Positions 56,207-64,000 of a stretch of 64,000 bases of DNA are shown in pieces. Source of the DNA: Myxococcota bacterium (GTDB taxonomy: Bacteria; Myxococcota_A; UBA796); contig JAQXDW010000122.1 in assembly GCA_029251165.1 (NCBI GenBank), positions 18,435 to 82,434 on the forward strand, given 5' to 3'. The position numbers were made by a program, and so were the translations under genes. Under the pieces are notes generated by a model, which was given only the letters and a program-made list of their open reading frames with translations, ran no database searches and was not told the origin of the DNA. Numbering within the stretch: the first letter of the stretch is position 1; each line of letters starts with the position of its first letter.

Positions 56207-56707
56207 TCATCGTGTGCGGAGGGCGTGATCCTGGAGGTCTTGGGGGCGGGTGTGCTGGAGCGCTGCGGCGTGGGTGGCCTCAAGGACCACCGGCGGTGCG
56301 ACCCCGGCCTGGCGCGCCTCTTCCCAGCGCGCAGCACACAGGCACCAGCGATCGTTGGGACGCAGGCCGGGAAACCCCAGCTGCGGGCGCGGTGTGGTGA
56401 GGTCGTTGCCGTGCTGCGCGGTGTAGTCGAGGAAGTCAGCAGTGAGGGCCGCGCAGACCACGTGCACACCGCGATCTTCCGCACCCGTTCGGCAGCGGCC
56501 ATCTCGGTAGTAGCCCGTCAGCGGATCCGCAGAGCAGAGCGCGATCGGGGCACCGGTCACGCTCTCCAGCGCCTCACCGGCAGCCTCGGCACGGGGCGGG
56601 CCGACGCCCAGACAGGCCTCCGCCTCTGCTCCGGGCGGACACGCATCCTCACCAGAGGCGGGCAGGCAGCCCAGCAGGAAGATCAGCAGCATTGTGTACA
56701 GCGCCAT
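56207..56707 (-). CDS. DUF2237 protein as an exported lipoprotein
   Basis: A 166-residue protein. Start ATG 56707 (MALYTMLLIFLLGC) has TAGG upstream and gives a short signal with lipobox FLLGC. From about residue 45 the DUF2237 (PF09996) pattern is unmistakable: IALCSADPLTGYYRDGRC, DRGVHVVCAALTADFLDY, QHGNDLTTPRPQLGFPGL, PNDRWCLCAARWEEA and APPVVLEATH. The family is usually a small cytoplasmic protein of about 120 residues with conserved Cys and unknown function. Here the domain follows a lipoprotein signal, which suggests surface or periplasmic location in this organism. Confidence 0.85.
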   Translation of the reverse strand: MALYTMLLIFLLGCLPASGEDACPPGAEAEACLGVGPPRAEAAGEALESVTGAPIALCSADPLTGYYRDGRCRTGAEDRGVHVVCAALTADFLDYTAQHGNDLTTPRPQLGFPGLRPNDRWCLCAARWEEARQAGVAPPVVLEATHAAALQHTRPQDLQDHALRTR

Positions 56708-56777
56708 GGCTGTGCCTAGCGCTCTAAAGCGGCATCGCAAGTCGCCCTGTGCGCTGGCGCCGCTGCGGACAGGGACG

Positions 56778-57626
56778 TCAGCCGGCATCGCTCCAGGAGC
56801 AGTCCGCAATCGGAGCGCCCACCGCGTAGTCTACCCCAGAGTCATCGGTGTCCTGAAGCACGCCGTCGACGCTGACGCGGCGCACCGACTCACCGCTGTA
56901 GGTCCCGGAGGTGTAGGTGAAGCCCGCATCGAGGTGGGCTGGAAGGCGCTTAAAGTCCCCGCTGTCCTCATCCATCAGGGCCTCCATCGTGTCGATGACA
57001 TCCTCGGCGGGAACCTTGAGGGCCTCCTGCCAGCCTGTACCCACAGTCTCCATGGACTCAAAGGCGCTGGGGGCAACAACCACAATCGTAGGACCAAAGA
57101 CCGTGACCAGCCAGTCATACCCGGCGGTGTAGAAGACCGACTCCAGGTTCTCGACCACCGGGTCGTCGTGATCTTCTCCGCTCTCGACGTAGGTCTCGTA
57201 GTGGGCGTCGAGGTGGTTGAGGGTGGAGTAGGGCTGGTGATCGGCGGCGTCCTGGGCAATCCGAATGCAGTCGCCTGGGGCCAAGAGGACGTCTTCGCCG
57301 CTGCCCGGAATGCGCCAGAGGTTGCCGAAGTAGACATGGTCGACGTCCTCGACCAGCTCACTGGGCTCATTTCCGTTGTTGATCTCTCCGGCGAGCCCGT
57401 AGAGATCGCCCAGCCCCACCCCGCCCAGCTCGATCGGGTGATCGCTGATGTTGCGGAGCTGGATGAACTGATCGGCGTAGTAGCGATCGATGCCCTCCGT
57501 CGGCGGGCTCCCCGCGTAATACACCTCCTCGATCTTGAGGTTGCCCATGGCCGGGAGCGGCTCTAAGGCGGCGGTGTCTTCCCCAGATGGACGACAGGCA
57601 AGAAGGGTGATGAAGAGAAGGCTCAT
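56778..57626 (-). CDS. DUF4876-like lipoprotein
   Basis: A 282-residue lipoprotein. ATG 57626 starts an eleven-residue signal (MSLLFITLLAC) with lipobox LLAC. Residues about 28-170 match the DUF4876/lamin-tail-like pattern: LKIEEVYYAGSPP, YADQFIQLRNISDHPIEL, LWRIPGSGEDVLLAPGDCIRI, then DAHYETYVESGEDHDDP. Such domains occur in secreted proteins, chiefly described from Bacteroidetes, and probably act as surface beta-sandwich modules. The C-terminal end contains SGESVRRVSVDG and closes with a Cys near the terminus. It is transcribed ahead of the DUF2237 gene (70-base gap), so the two may share a transcript. Confidence 0.75.
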   Translation of the reverse strand: MSLLFITLLACRPSGEDTAALEPLPAMGNLKIEEVYYAGSPPTEGIDRYYADQFIQLRNISDHPIELGGVGLGDLYGLAGEINNGNEPSELVEDVDHVYFGNLWRIPGSGEDVLLAPGDCIRIAQDAADHQPYSTLNHLDAHYETYVESGEDHDDPVVENLESVFYTAGYDWLVTVFGPTIVVVAPSAFESMETVGTGWQEALKVPAEDVIDTMEALMDEDSGDFKRLPAHLDAGFTYTSGTYSGESVRRVSVDGVLQDTDDSGVDYAVGAPIADCSWSDAG

Positions 57627-58123
57627 GGGCTCATCTCTACTGGTCAGCCTCCATCCCTGCAACCACCCCACAGCGTGGGTCATCGCAGATGCCTCGGACT
57701 TCTTCCCTCATCGACCACCATGATTTTGCACGCGCCGCGGCCGCCCCCTGAGTCGGCAGCATAGACGGGAAGACTGTGGCACCGCGAGCCCCACCCCACC
57801 GGCCACCTATGATCGCAAAAAGTAAGGGTAAAATGATACCTTATAGTGGACAAAAGAATACTTAATTCAGTGTGTTTCACCTCCAGATTGAAGACACTCA
57901 TGCGCTGCGCTGTCTTCGCTTCCCTGCTGCTCGATGCCGTCTGTGACGCACCCGGTGCCGCCGACATCGCGATCCACCAAGACGGTGATCGGCTGGTTGT
58001 CAGCATTTCATCTACACTGTCGAGTCCGATCGCGGATGAAATCCGTGCGATGAGGCTCCGTGTCCCGCAGACCGAAGCGGCGTGGGTGCTGCCAGCGGCG
58101 GCCATCTGTCGCATACTGAGGCC
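57627..58123. other. Divergent intergenic region, 497 bp, with an AT-rich core
   Basis: Lies between the DUF4876-like gene (-) and the beta-lactamase-like gene (+). Positions about 57805-57880 are AT-rich and probably carry promoters. A plus-strand frame from ATG 57900 (MRCAVFASLLLDAVCDAPGA, about 80 codons) looks signal-peptide-like, but it runs through the next gene start in another frame. I do not call it as a gene. Confidence 0.4.
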
Positions 58124-59878
58124 ATGCTGTTCATCCTCCTGAGCGCCTGTTCGTCCGCGCCGGTCACCGACTCCCCGCCGGCAGTGGACTCCACGACAGA
58201 CACCGCGCCTCCAGACACCAACACACCAGACACCGGACAGCCGGAGGCCTGCGGTCCAGAGGGCAGCCCTGGAGCGGCCTCCCCGCCGCTGCTGTCTGCG
58301 GCGGCGCTGCTCGCCGATGCCGCGCCCGACGCCCCCCTCGACAGCGCGGCATTTGTCGCCGCAGACGGTGCGGACGATCCGCTGCACACCCTGGAGGGCT
58401 GGCTGACCATCACGCCTGGAGCGGGAGCGCGCACCGTCTACCATGCCGAGTACTGGCTCACCGAGGACGATCAGCAGGCCCCCTTGCCGGAGATCTCTGG
58501 AGAGTTTGTTCAGTGCGGGCGCGATCTGCTGCCCACCGCGCGCGGGCGGCAGCTCACCGACGATGCGTACTGGGACATCCTGCTCAGCCCGGGCCGCATC
58601 TGGTCCAACCCACACGACGCTGGCCGCAGCCGAGTGGCCCTGCCGTTTGCGCTCAGCCTGAAGTCCGTCAACTGCGTCTTCAACGGCATGCTGACCTTCC
58701 TCTATGACGGCACCACGACCTCTCAGGTGCGCTGGCAGGTGACGCAGGAGACCTGTCACCTGATGAAGCTCGATGCCTGGGGGCAAGGCGCTGCGACGGT
58801 GGTGCCCGGTGTCGGCGCGGCGGCCGAGGTGGCGCGGTCGGACTTCATCGCGGAGCGGGCAGCACGCCCAGAGGTGCGCCCCTTTGCCCAGCTTGCCGTC
58901 GATCACCCCGGCGTGGACCTCTCGGCGCTGGATGCAGGTCTGAGCTTGCCCGATCTCAGCGCACGCGGCCTGCTGGTCGATGACGTGCTCTACCTGGACA
59001 CCTGCCGCACGCGACACGGCGATCACCCCTTCTGTGCGGACCTCATCCTGCCGTCGTTCTCCCTGGCCAAGACCGCCTACACCAGCCTCGGACTGGCGGC
59101 GATGGCGCAGGAATTCGACGCCGACCCCTACGCGCGCACCCTCTCCGAGCTTCTGGGCGCTGACGGGAGCTGGGGGGCCGTCACCGTGGAGAACCTGCTG
59201 GACATGTCCACCGGACACTACCTGGTCGACACCCAGGCTGACCCCGACGTGCCCGGCTTCTACGGCAGCCTCGATCTGGCGGGACGACTGGATGCGACCT
59301 TCGCGCTCCCACAGCGCAGCGCGCCCGGAGAGCGGGTGGTCTACCTCACCCCCAACTCTCAGGTCGCTGCTGCGGCCATGGATGCCCACCTCGCAGACGT
59401 TGGCGCATCCGAGACCGACAGCTTTGCGTATGTGGTCGATCGGGTCCTCCGCCCTGCTGGGGTGACCCCCGACAGCTTCCAGAGCCTGCGGACCTGGGAG
59501 GATGGCGGGCAGAACAACGGCACCGGCTTTGGCGGCTACGGCATGTGGTTTACCCCCCACGGCATCACCGCGCTGGGCGCCTTCATGCAGCGCGGCGGCG
59601 ACGGCGTGCTGCACCCCGAGCGGCTGGCCGAGACCCTGTTTCAGACTGACGACTACGGCGCACAGATGAGCTACTACAGCTACCGCTACAACAACGGGAT
59701 GTGGGGATACCCCATCACCGGCTGCGATCAGCGGGTGCCGATCCTGTTTGGGATCAGCGGCATCACCGTGCTCCTCGCCCCCAATGGTCTGGTCTACTTC
59801 GCCTTCACCGACAGCCAGTCCTACCCCGTCTCCAGCGTGCTCACGCAGCTCGACGCGATCCGGCCGCTCTGCGAGTGA
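58124..59878 (+). CDS. Serine beta-lactamase-like (PBP-fold) lipoprotein
   Basis: A 584-residue lipoprotein with the shortest signal in the window (MLFILLSAC, lipobox LSAC). A Pro/Thr/Asp linker (10-40) follows. Residues about 60-230 are beta-rich and unrecognised. Residues about 280-580 fit the beta-lactamase/transpeptidase-like fold (PF00144 type): nucleophile motif SLAKT in ILPSFSLAKTAYTSL, the LLDMSTGH segment typical of class C-like esterases, a Tyr-containing YLTPNS at the second motif, and a C-terminal GISGITVLLAP strand in place of the usual KTG/HxG. Such proteins are esterases or peptidases rather than antibiotic-resistance enzymes. Monocistronic. Confidence 0.75.
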   Translation: MLFILLSACSSAPVTDSPPAVDSTTDTAPPDTNTPDTGQPEACGPEGSPGAASPPLLSAAALLADAAPDAPLDSAAFVAADGADDPLHTLEGWLTITPGAGARTVYHAEYWLTEDDQQAPLPEISGEFVQCGRDLLPTARGRQLTDDAYWDILLSPGRIWSNPHDAGRSRVALPFALSLKSVNCVFNGMLTFLYDGTTTSQVRWQVTQETCHLMKLDAWGQGAATVVPGVGAAAEVARSDFIAERAARPEVRPFAQLAVDHPGVDLSALDAGLSLPDLSARGLLVDDVLYLDTCRTRHGDHPFCADLILPSFSLAKTAYTSLGLAAMAQEFDADPYARTLSELLGADGSWGAVTVENLLDMSTGHYLVDTQADPDVPGFYGSLDLAGRLDATFALPQRSAPGERVVYLTPNSQVAAAAMDAHLADVGASETDSFAYVVDRVLRPAGVTPDSFQSLRTWEDGGQNNGTGFGGYGMWFTPHGITALGAFMQRGGDGVLHPERLAETLFQTDDYGAQMSYYSYRYNNGMWGYPITGCDQRVPILFGISGITVLLAPNGLVYFAFTDSQSYPVSSVLTQLDAIRPLCE

Positions 59879-60075
59879 GCCCTGCCGCCGCTTCGAGCCC
59901 GATTGAGCCGGCTGCGGTCACCGGTTGCCCGTGTCAAAGGTGACCAAGACGCGGCACGACAGCATGCTGATGAGCGACTCCGCCGTCTGGTGAATTTCAG
60001 CAGCCCCTCCTCCCAGGCGTGCACCGACGAGCCGTCAGAACAGCCCCATCATTCCGCCCCCCAGGAAAGACCCCC

Positions 60076-60666
60076 GTGAGCACAGAGAGCCACAGAGCGC
60101 CGACCACGACGCTCCTGTCCAGCGAGCGCCTGCGCATCGAGCCGCTTCGAATCGAGCACACCGAGCAGGTCATGTCCGACTTACAAGATCCTGCCATCTA
60201 CAGGTACCTGCCCGGAGATCCGCCCTCTCCACAAGCCCTGCACAGGCGCCACGCAGCCTGGGTCGTCGGGCACAGCCCCGATGGAGGAGAGCTGTGGCTG
60301 AATTGGGTCGCATTTCTTGGCGACACGATGCTCCCCATCGGGACCGCTCAGGCAACCCTTCCCCGTCAAGGCCCTGGGATGTTCGCTTACACGATCTTCC
60401 CCCCCTACTGGCGGCAAGGCTACGCAAAAGAGATGACCCGCAGTGTGCTCGACCACCTGTTCAAGACCCACAAGCTGTTCAAGACCCACAAGAGCACCGA
60501 GCTTCGCGCCGAGATCGACACCCGAAACATCGGGTCCATTCGAGTGGTGGAGTCCCTCGGGCTCGCGCGCGTTGCCCTGACCCGAGACGCCGACTTCTTC
60601 AAGGGCACATCAAGCGATGAGTTCACCTACGCGATCTCCCGAGACGACTGGCTAGCGCAGAACTGA
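60076..60666 (+). CDS. GNAT acetyltransferase (RimJ-like)
   Basis: A 196-residue protein starting at GTG 60076 with AGGAAAG seven bases upstream. The acetyltransferase_3-type GNAT fold is visible: LLSSERLRIEPLRIEH at the N-terminus, FAYTIFPPYWRQGYAKEMTR with the acetyl-CoA-binding Q/RxxGxA-type loop (RQGYAKE), and the AEIDTRNIGSIRVVESLGL helix-strand. RimJ/RimL-like enzymes acetylate protein N-termini or small molecules. An in-frame 18-base tandem duplication gives LFKTHK twice in a row in the helix after the CoA loop. Stand-alone gene. Confidence 0.88.
   Translation: MSTESHRAPTTTLLSSERLRIEPLRIEHTEQVMSDLQDPAIYRYLPGDPPSPQALHRRHAAWVVGHSPDGGELWLNWVAFLGDTMLPIGTAQATLPRQGPGMFAYTIFPPYWRQGYAKEMTRSVLDHLFKTHKLFKTHKSTELRAEIDTRNIGSIRVVESLGLARVALTRDADFFKGTSSDEFTYAISRDDWLAQN
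60457..60492 (+). repeat. Perfect 18-bp in-frame tandem duplication
   Basis: CTGTTCAAGACCCACAAG at 60457-60474 is repeated exactly at 60475-60492 within the GNAT gene, duplicating six residues. Perfect identity at synonymous positions indicates a recent event. Confidence 0.95.
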
Positions 60667-60790
60667 TCCAGATCCCGAGCGGGTCCGTGCTCGGGTGCAG
60701 ATGGCCCCTCAGGACGTGCCGCGAGCGCGCCCCTGACTGGTGCCCCGGATGAGAACGGATAGTGTCCAACGTCCCCTACACGGAGTCACA

Positions 60791-61606
60791 ATGCCCCGAT
60801 CCCTCATCGCGCTGGCCATGACCTGTAGCCTGGGCTGCTCAGAATATGCGCTCAAGGGCGAGGCGTCCGAGCCGACCACGGGCGAGGAGCAAGACAGCGC
60901 CGTGGACGCCAATGACAGCGCCGTGGACGCCAATGACAGCGCCGAGCCCGTCACAGAGTCCTGCGACGGACTGGACAACGACGGCGACGGAGCGGTCGAC
61001 GAGGGCTTTCCGGACACAGACGGCGACGGCACCGCAGACTGCGTGGACCCTGAGGAGTGCGACGGACTGGACAACGACGGCGACGGAGAGATCGACGAGG
61101 GCTTTGATGCGGACAGCGACGGGGTCGCGGACTGCCTGGAGGTCCTGCACACCGTCGAGCTGCGGCTGACCACCGATGACATCTGGGAGGGCTACGTCGA
61201 TGGCACCCTGCTCGACAAGCAGAGCGGCTGGAGTCAGGTCGACAGCTATGCGCTGAGCTTGAGCACAGGCACCCATGTCCTGGCAGTCCATGGCTGGGAC
61301 GTGGGGCTGTCTATCGCAGGCTTTCTCGCAGAGGTGAGCGTCGACGGCACCCCGGTCTCGCACACCGGTGATGGGAGCTGGCGGGTCACGTCCGGCTCTG
61401 AGCCCTCGGGCTGGACAGAGGTCACCCACGATGACTCGGGCTGGGCAGCTCCGGTGAGCTGCGCAGACACCAGTCCCTGGGGCGCTCAGCCCTCAGCGCT
61501 GCTGGACACCGGCTCGGTCTGGGTCTGGTATGAGCCCAGCGGAGACTGTCGCTCCAGTGCATCGCTCGACGATGCCTGGTTCCGCCTGACCCTACAGCTG
61601 GACTGA
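60791..61606 (+). CDS. Lipoprotein with Dx[DN]xDG metal-binding repeats
   Basis: A 271-residue lipoprotein starting at ATG 60791 with ACGGAG upstream. The lipobox is SLGC (C16). The linker carries an exact 21-base duplication (60893-60934, DSAVDAN twice). Two PF11617-type metal-binding motifs (CDGLDNDGDGAVDEGF, CDGLDNDGDGEIDEGF) and DADSDG/DTDGDG loops follow at about residues 55-110. The C-terminal domain (about 115-271) has VELRLTTDDIWEGYVDG, HVLAVHGWDVG and WFRLTLQLD, a beta-sandwich of the type found in surface proteins with a carbohydrate-like binding fold. Monocistronic. Confidence 0.85.
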   Translation: MPRSLIALAMTCSLGCSEYALKGEASEPTTGEEQDSAVDANDSAVDANDSAEPVTESCDGLDNDGDGAVDEGFPDTDGDGTADCVDPEECDGLDNDGDGEIDEGFDADSDGVADCLEVLHTVELRLTTDDIWEGYVDGTLLDKQSGWSQVDSYALSLSTGTHVLAVHGWDVGLSIAGFLAEVSVDGTPVSHTGDGSWRVTSGSEPSGWTEVTHDDSGWAAPVSCADTSPWGAQPSALLDTGSVWVWYEPSGDCRSSASLDDAWFRLTLQLD

Positions 61607-61647
61607 GACCCCGAGGCGCTCAGCGTGCGCGGCAGAGGCGCCCCGCG

Positions 61648-62706
61648 CTACAGCGCATCGAGCCCCGAGACCTGTCCGAAGGTGTCCTGTCCCCAGCAGG
61701 AGGCCAGCCCATCGTGACTGAGGGCGCAGCTGTGAAATGCGCCGCTGTACAGCTTCGCAAATGACCCAGAGGGGACATCGGAGAGCTGCCCAAATTCGTC
61801 GCTTCCCCAGCAGGAGATCACACCATCGGAATCCAGCGCGCAGTTGTGGTACGCCCCGACGCTGATGGCAGCGAAGACCTGCGAGGTCGGGGTGGTGGTC
61901 ACCTGCCCGTGGTCTTTGCTGTCCTCGCCATCATCCACCCCCCAGCAGGACACCGCACCGACAGTGTCGATGGCGCAGTTGTGTCGACAGCCGCTGCCGA
62001 TGTCCGCGAAGACCCCCGAGGGCGTGTCGGTGATCTGGCCATGGGAGTCCCGTCCCCAGCAGTACAGGGTCGACTCTGGAGTGAGACCGCACTGGTGGTA
62101 GTGGCCGGCGATGGTGGAGGACAGGATTCCCTCAGGGGCGAGGCTGACCTGCCCAAACTCCAGCTGCTCGTTGGGCTCGGTGATGCCCCAGCAGGCAACC
62201 TCTCCCGAGGTTCGGAGCGCGCAGCCGTGCATACCATCCACGCTCACCGCGGTAAAAGTGCCCGTGGGAGTCGCAGAGACCTGCCCGAAGTCAAAGTCGC
62301 CCCCGGTGATCCCCCAGCAGGCCAGGGTGCCGTCGGTGGCGAGCGCGCAGCTGTGTGCCCAGCCAGCGCTGATGGTGGAGAAGGTGCCCTGGGGAATGTT
62401 GTCGAGCTGACCGAAGTCGTACTCGCTGTCATCCTCGATGCCCCAGCAGACAATCTCACCAGCCGAGTCAATGGCGCAGCTGTGTGCCCAGCCCAGGTTG
62501 ATATCCTGCCATCCGCAGGCATCCAGGGTGCCGTCGCGATCATACGGAAACAGGCGGGCGTTGCTGTCGTCGCAGTCTCCAGCACAGACAGAGAACCCGT
62601 CGCCGTCGAGGTCAGGCGCTCCCGCGCAGGCATCGACGGAAGAGGTGTCGATGGGATCGTTCGGAGTCGCACAGCCAGCCAGCACGAGGAGGGTCAAGGT
62701 GAGCAT
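61648..62706 (-). CDS. RCC1-like repeat lipoprotein
   Basis: A 352-residue lipoprotein. ATG 62706 (MLTLTLLVLAGC) has GGAG seven bases upstream and a 12-residue signal with lipobox LAGC. A single Dx[DN]xDG stretch (DLDGDGFSVCAGDCDD) precedes seven RCC1-like beta-propeller blades of about 38-40 residues (about 68-352). Each has the pattern HSCAxxxDGxxxCWG followed by FGQ and a FxxISxG strand. All blades carry the Cys pair, as usual in bacterial secreted RCC1 proteins. Seven blades would close one propeller. Likely surface-exposed binding protein. Confidence 0.88.
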   Translation of the reverse strand: MLTLTLLVLAGCATPNDPIDTSSVDACAGAPDLDGDGFSVCAGDCDDSNARLFPYDRDGTLDACGWQDINLGWAHSCAIDSAGEIVCWGIEDDSEYDFGQLDNIPQGTFSTISAGWAHSCALATDGTLACWGITGGDFDFGQVSATPTGTFTAVSVDGMHGCALRTSGEVACWGITEPNEQLEFGQVSLAPEGILSSTIAGHYHQCGLTPESTLYCWGRDSHGQITDTPSGVFADIGSGCRHNCAIDTVGAVSCWGVDDGEDSKDHGQVTTTPTSQVFAAISVGAYHNCALDSDGVISCWGSDEFGQLSDVPSGSFAKLYSGAFHSCALSHDGLASCWGQDTFGQVSGLDAL

Positions 62707-63072
62707 CGGGCGCTCCGTGGAGGATGAGTCAGTGTATACCTGACGCCAGGGAATGTCAGCGAGGAGCGCCAGCGCCCCTCCCAAGCCCCGAGACGCCATG
62801 CTCTAGCCAGACATGAACTGTGAGGGTCATGGCTGCAGCCCTCCAACTGTGCGCGCATGCTCACCAGCACCGCCACGGTCTGCGGATGCTCCAGACCGAC
62901 ATGAGGCGAAGCAGCCTGCGACAAGACAGCAGCGCCAGCCCGCGAGCAAATGAGCCCCCAAGAGAGGCGATAAGAATGCGCAGGGGTCATTCTGGGACAT
63001 CCTGGGACAAACGGAGCGGCCAGCAGTCGTTACGGTGGTTCTGTCCTTACCGATAAGCACTGGAGCACCACA
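62707..63072. other. Divergent promoter region, 366 bp
   Basis: This region lies between the RCC1-like lipoprotein (-) and the YadA-head-like lipoprotein (+). It contains a direct repeat CTGGGACA at 62992-62999 and 63002-63009, spaced exactly ten bases and about 65-80 bases before the plus-strand start. No other element is recognised. Confidence 0.5.
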
Positions 63073-64000
63073 ATGAACCCACGCGCGCCGTTTTTAATCT
63101 TTCTCCTTGGCTGTGACGTCGGCGCGGATGAGCTGACTGGCCTGTCGGAGACCCTCATCACAGTCGCCTCGGACGAAGATGTTCGGGTGCTCGAAGCGAA
63201 AGACGACGAGCTGGTGGCCCTGCTCCAAGAACTTCGAGACACCATCACCGCACAAGAGGTCCGCATTGTCGACCTGGAAGAGAGCTGCGATCTGGGCCTC
63301 AACGGCGAGAACTATGCCACCCGCGAGTGGGTGGAGAGCCTCGGCAGCACCAACGCCCTGCTGAGCAACTATGTGACGGTGGACGAGGCAGAGTCAGCGA
63401 TCATCTTCAGCGGCATCAACGTCCACATTCGCTCAGGCTCCGGGACCTCCACCGATGACGAAGAGCTGCTCGGTCTGGGTAACTTGATCATCGGCTACAA
63501 CGAAGACAGCGGTGACGATGACCGCTCTGGAAGTCACAACCTCGTCGTCGGCGGATACCACAGCTACAGCAGCTACGGCGGCTTGGTCACAGGACTTGGG
63601 AACGCCATCACCGCCCCCCACGCTGTCAGCATCGGTGGGCGGGACAACCTCGCCGCCGGCTCTGGCAGTGCGGTGCTCGGCGGCTTTGACAACAATGCGG
63701 AGGTGAGTGGGGCGGTCGTGATCGGTGGACAACAGAACACCGGAAAAGGCTACTACGCCACCATTGTTGGGGGATACCTCAACGAAACCTCCGGCTCACA
63801 CAGCGTCATCACCGGCGGCAGCCTCAACCTCAGCAGCGGCTCCTACAGCGTCACCTCCGGCGGCTCCGCCAACGATGCCACCGAGTACGGCAGCAGCGTC
63901 AGTGGTGGGACCGCCAACACAGCGAGCGGTTTCTACAGCAGCGTCTCCGGAGGCCATGAAAACAAAGCGATCGGGGAAACCAGCGCGGTCAGTGGCGGAT
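63073..64000 (+). CDS. Lipoprotein with YadA-head-like beta-roll (partial, runs off the window)
   Basis: ATG 63073 with GGAG eight bases upstream; 309 residues are visible with no stop. A short signal ends in lipobox LLGC (C14). Residues about 25-70 form a coiled-coil helix (DELVALLQELRDTITAQEVR). From about residue 130 there are at least ten 14-16 residue repeats of the form (V/I)xGGxxNxAxGxxS (VSGGTANTASGFYS). This is the left-handed parallel beta-roll of trimeric autotransporter heads, also seen in large phage-tail and Peptidase_S74-type surface proteins. The order coiled coil then head, on a lipoprotein, differs from a classic C-terminal autotransporter anchor. The C-terminus is not in the window. 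Confidence 0.8.
   Translation, partial: MNPRAPFLIFLLGCDVGADELTGLSETLITVASDEDVRVLEAKDDELVALLQELRDTITAQEVRIVDLEESCDLGLNGENYATREWVESLGSTNALLSNYVTVDEAESAIIFSGINVHIRSGSGTSTDDEELLGLGNLIIGYNEDSGDDDRSGSHNLVVGGYHSYSSYGGLVTGLGNAITAPHAVSIGGRDNLAAGSGSAVLGGFDNNAEVSGAVVIGGQQNTGKGYYATIVGGYLNETSGSHSVITGGSLNLSSGSYSVTSGGSANDATEYGSSVSGGTANTASGFYSSVSGGHENKAIGETSAVSGG

Noticed and set aside
57900..58142. Small signal-peptide-like frame (MRCAVFASLLLDAV...) upstream of the beta-lactamase-like gene
   Set aside because: No ribosome site, overlaps the next gene out of frame, and the opposite strand is equally open.
57680..59614. Very long minus-strand open frame (644 codons) opposite the beta-lactamase-like gene
   Set aside because: It is the antisense shadow of a high-GC gene. 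The plus strand has a lipobox, a linker and recognisable SxxK motifs; the minus frame has none.

Overview
The window is high-GC DNA with AT-rich islands only between genes. It looks like a Myxococcota-type (former deltaproteobacterial) genome. The evidence is an adjacent DUF1552/DUF1592 pair, C-terminal anchors resembling the myxobacterial Cys/hydrophobic/Arg sorting signal, Asp/Thr-rich linkers behind lipoboxes, Dx[DN]xDG metal-binding repeats, a Ser/Thr kinase, and several orphan sensor kinases. I saw no rRNA, tRNA, transposase, integrase or CRISPR array and almost no housekeeping genes, so this is an accessory region dominated by envelope and signalling proteins. All family assignments come from reading motifs by eye.

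Layout. 1-5.5 kb: end of a response regulator, an orphan histidine kinase, an unknown protein, an O-antigen ligase-like protein and a possible divergent sigma-like protein. 5.7-11.6 kb: a metal-binding lipoprotein, then a four-gene minus-strand operon of unknown function (405, 333, 164 and 526 aa). 11.7-25.3 kb: a GT-C-like membrane protein, a frameshifted methyltransferase, a C39-like peptidase lipoprotein, a small anchored protein, an orphan GspF-like protein, the DUF1552/DUF1592 pair, a zinc-ribbon protein, a Ser/Thr kinase, an FkbM methyltransferase and a leucine-rich lipoprotein. 25.6-44 kb: a heparinase/alginate-lyase-like lipoprotein, a double histidine kinase, an unknown secreted protein, a phosphodiesterase-superfamily lipoprotein, a paired M16 peptidase operon, a small membrane protein, an anchored metallophosphoesterase and a hybrid sensor kinase. 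44.8-56.1 kb: an anchored beta-propeller glycosidase-like protein, a pentapeptide/FGE-like protein, a Nudix hydrolase, a giant 1841-residue coiled-coil protein and a BRCT-like/LRR protein. 56.2-64 kb: lipoproteins (DUF2237, DUF4876-like, beta-lactamase-like, Dx[DN]xDG, RCC1-like), a GNAT acetyltransferase and the start of a YadA-head-like lipoprotein.

The best candidate for an undescribed system links two loci. A roughly 100-115 residue alpha/beta module, which I recognise from no family, occurs three times in tandem in the 405-aa protein and once at the N-terminus of its operon partner (333 aa). It appears again at the N-terminus of the giant coiled-coil protein and, less clearly, in the BRCT-like/LRR protein encoded just upstream of that. 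Both loci also encode a long helical protein with hydrophobic hairpin segments (526 aa and 1841 aa). This suggests a multi-component, membrane-associated assembly; its function is unknown.

A second general observation is that many exported proteins here have unusually short signal peptides (about 8-16 residues) with no basic n-region.
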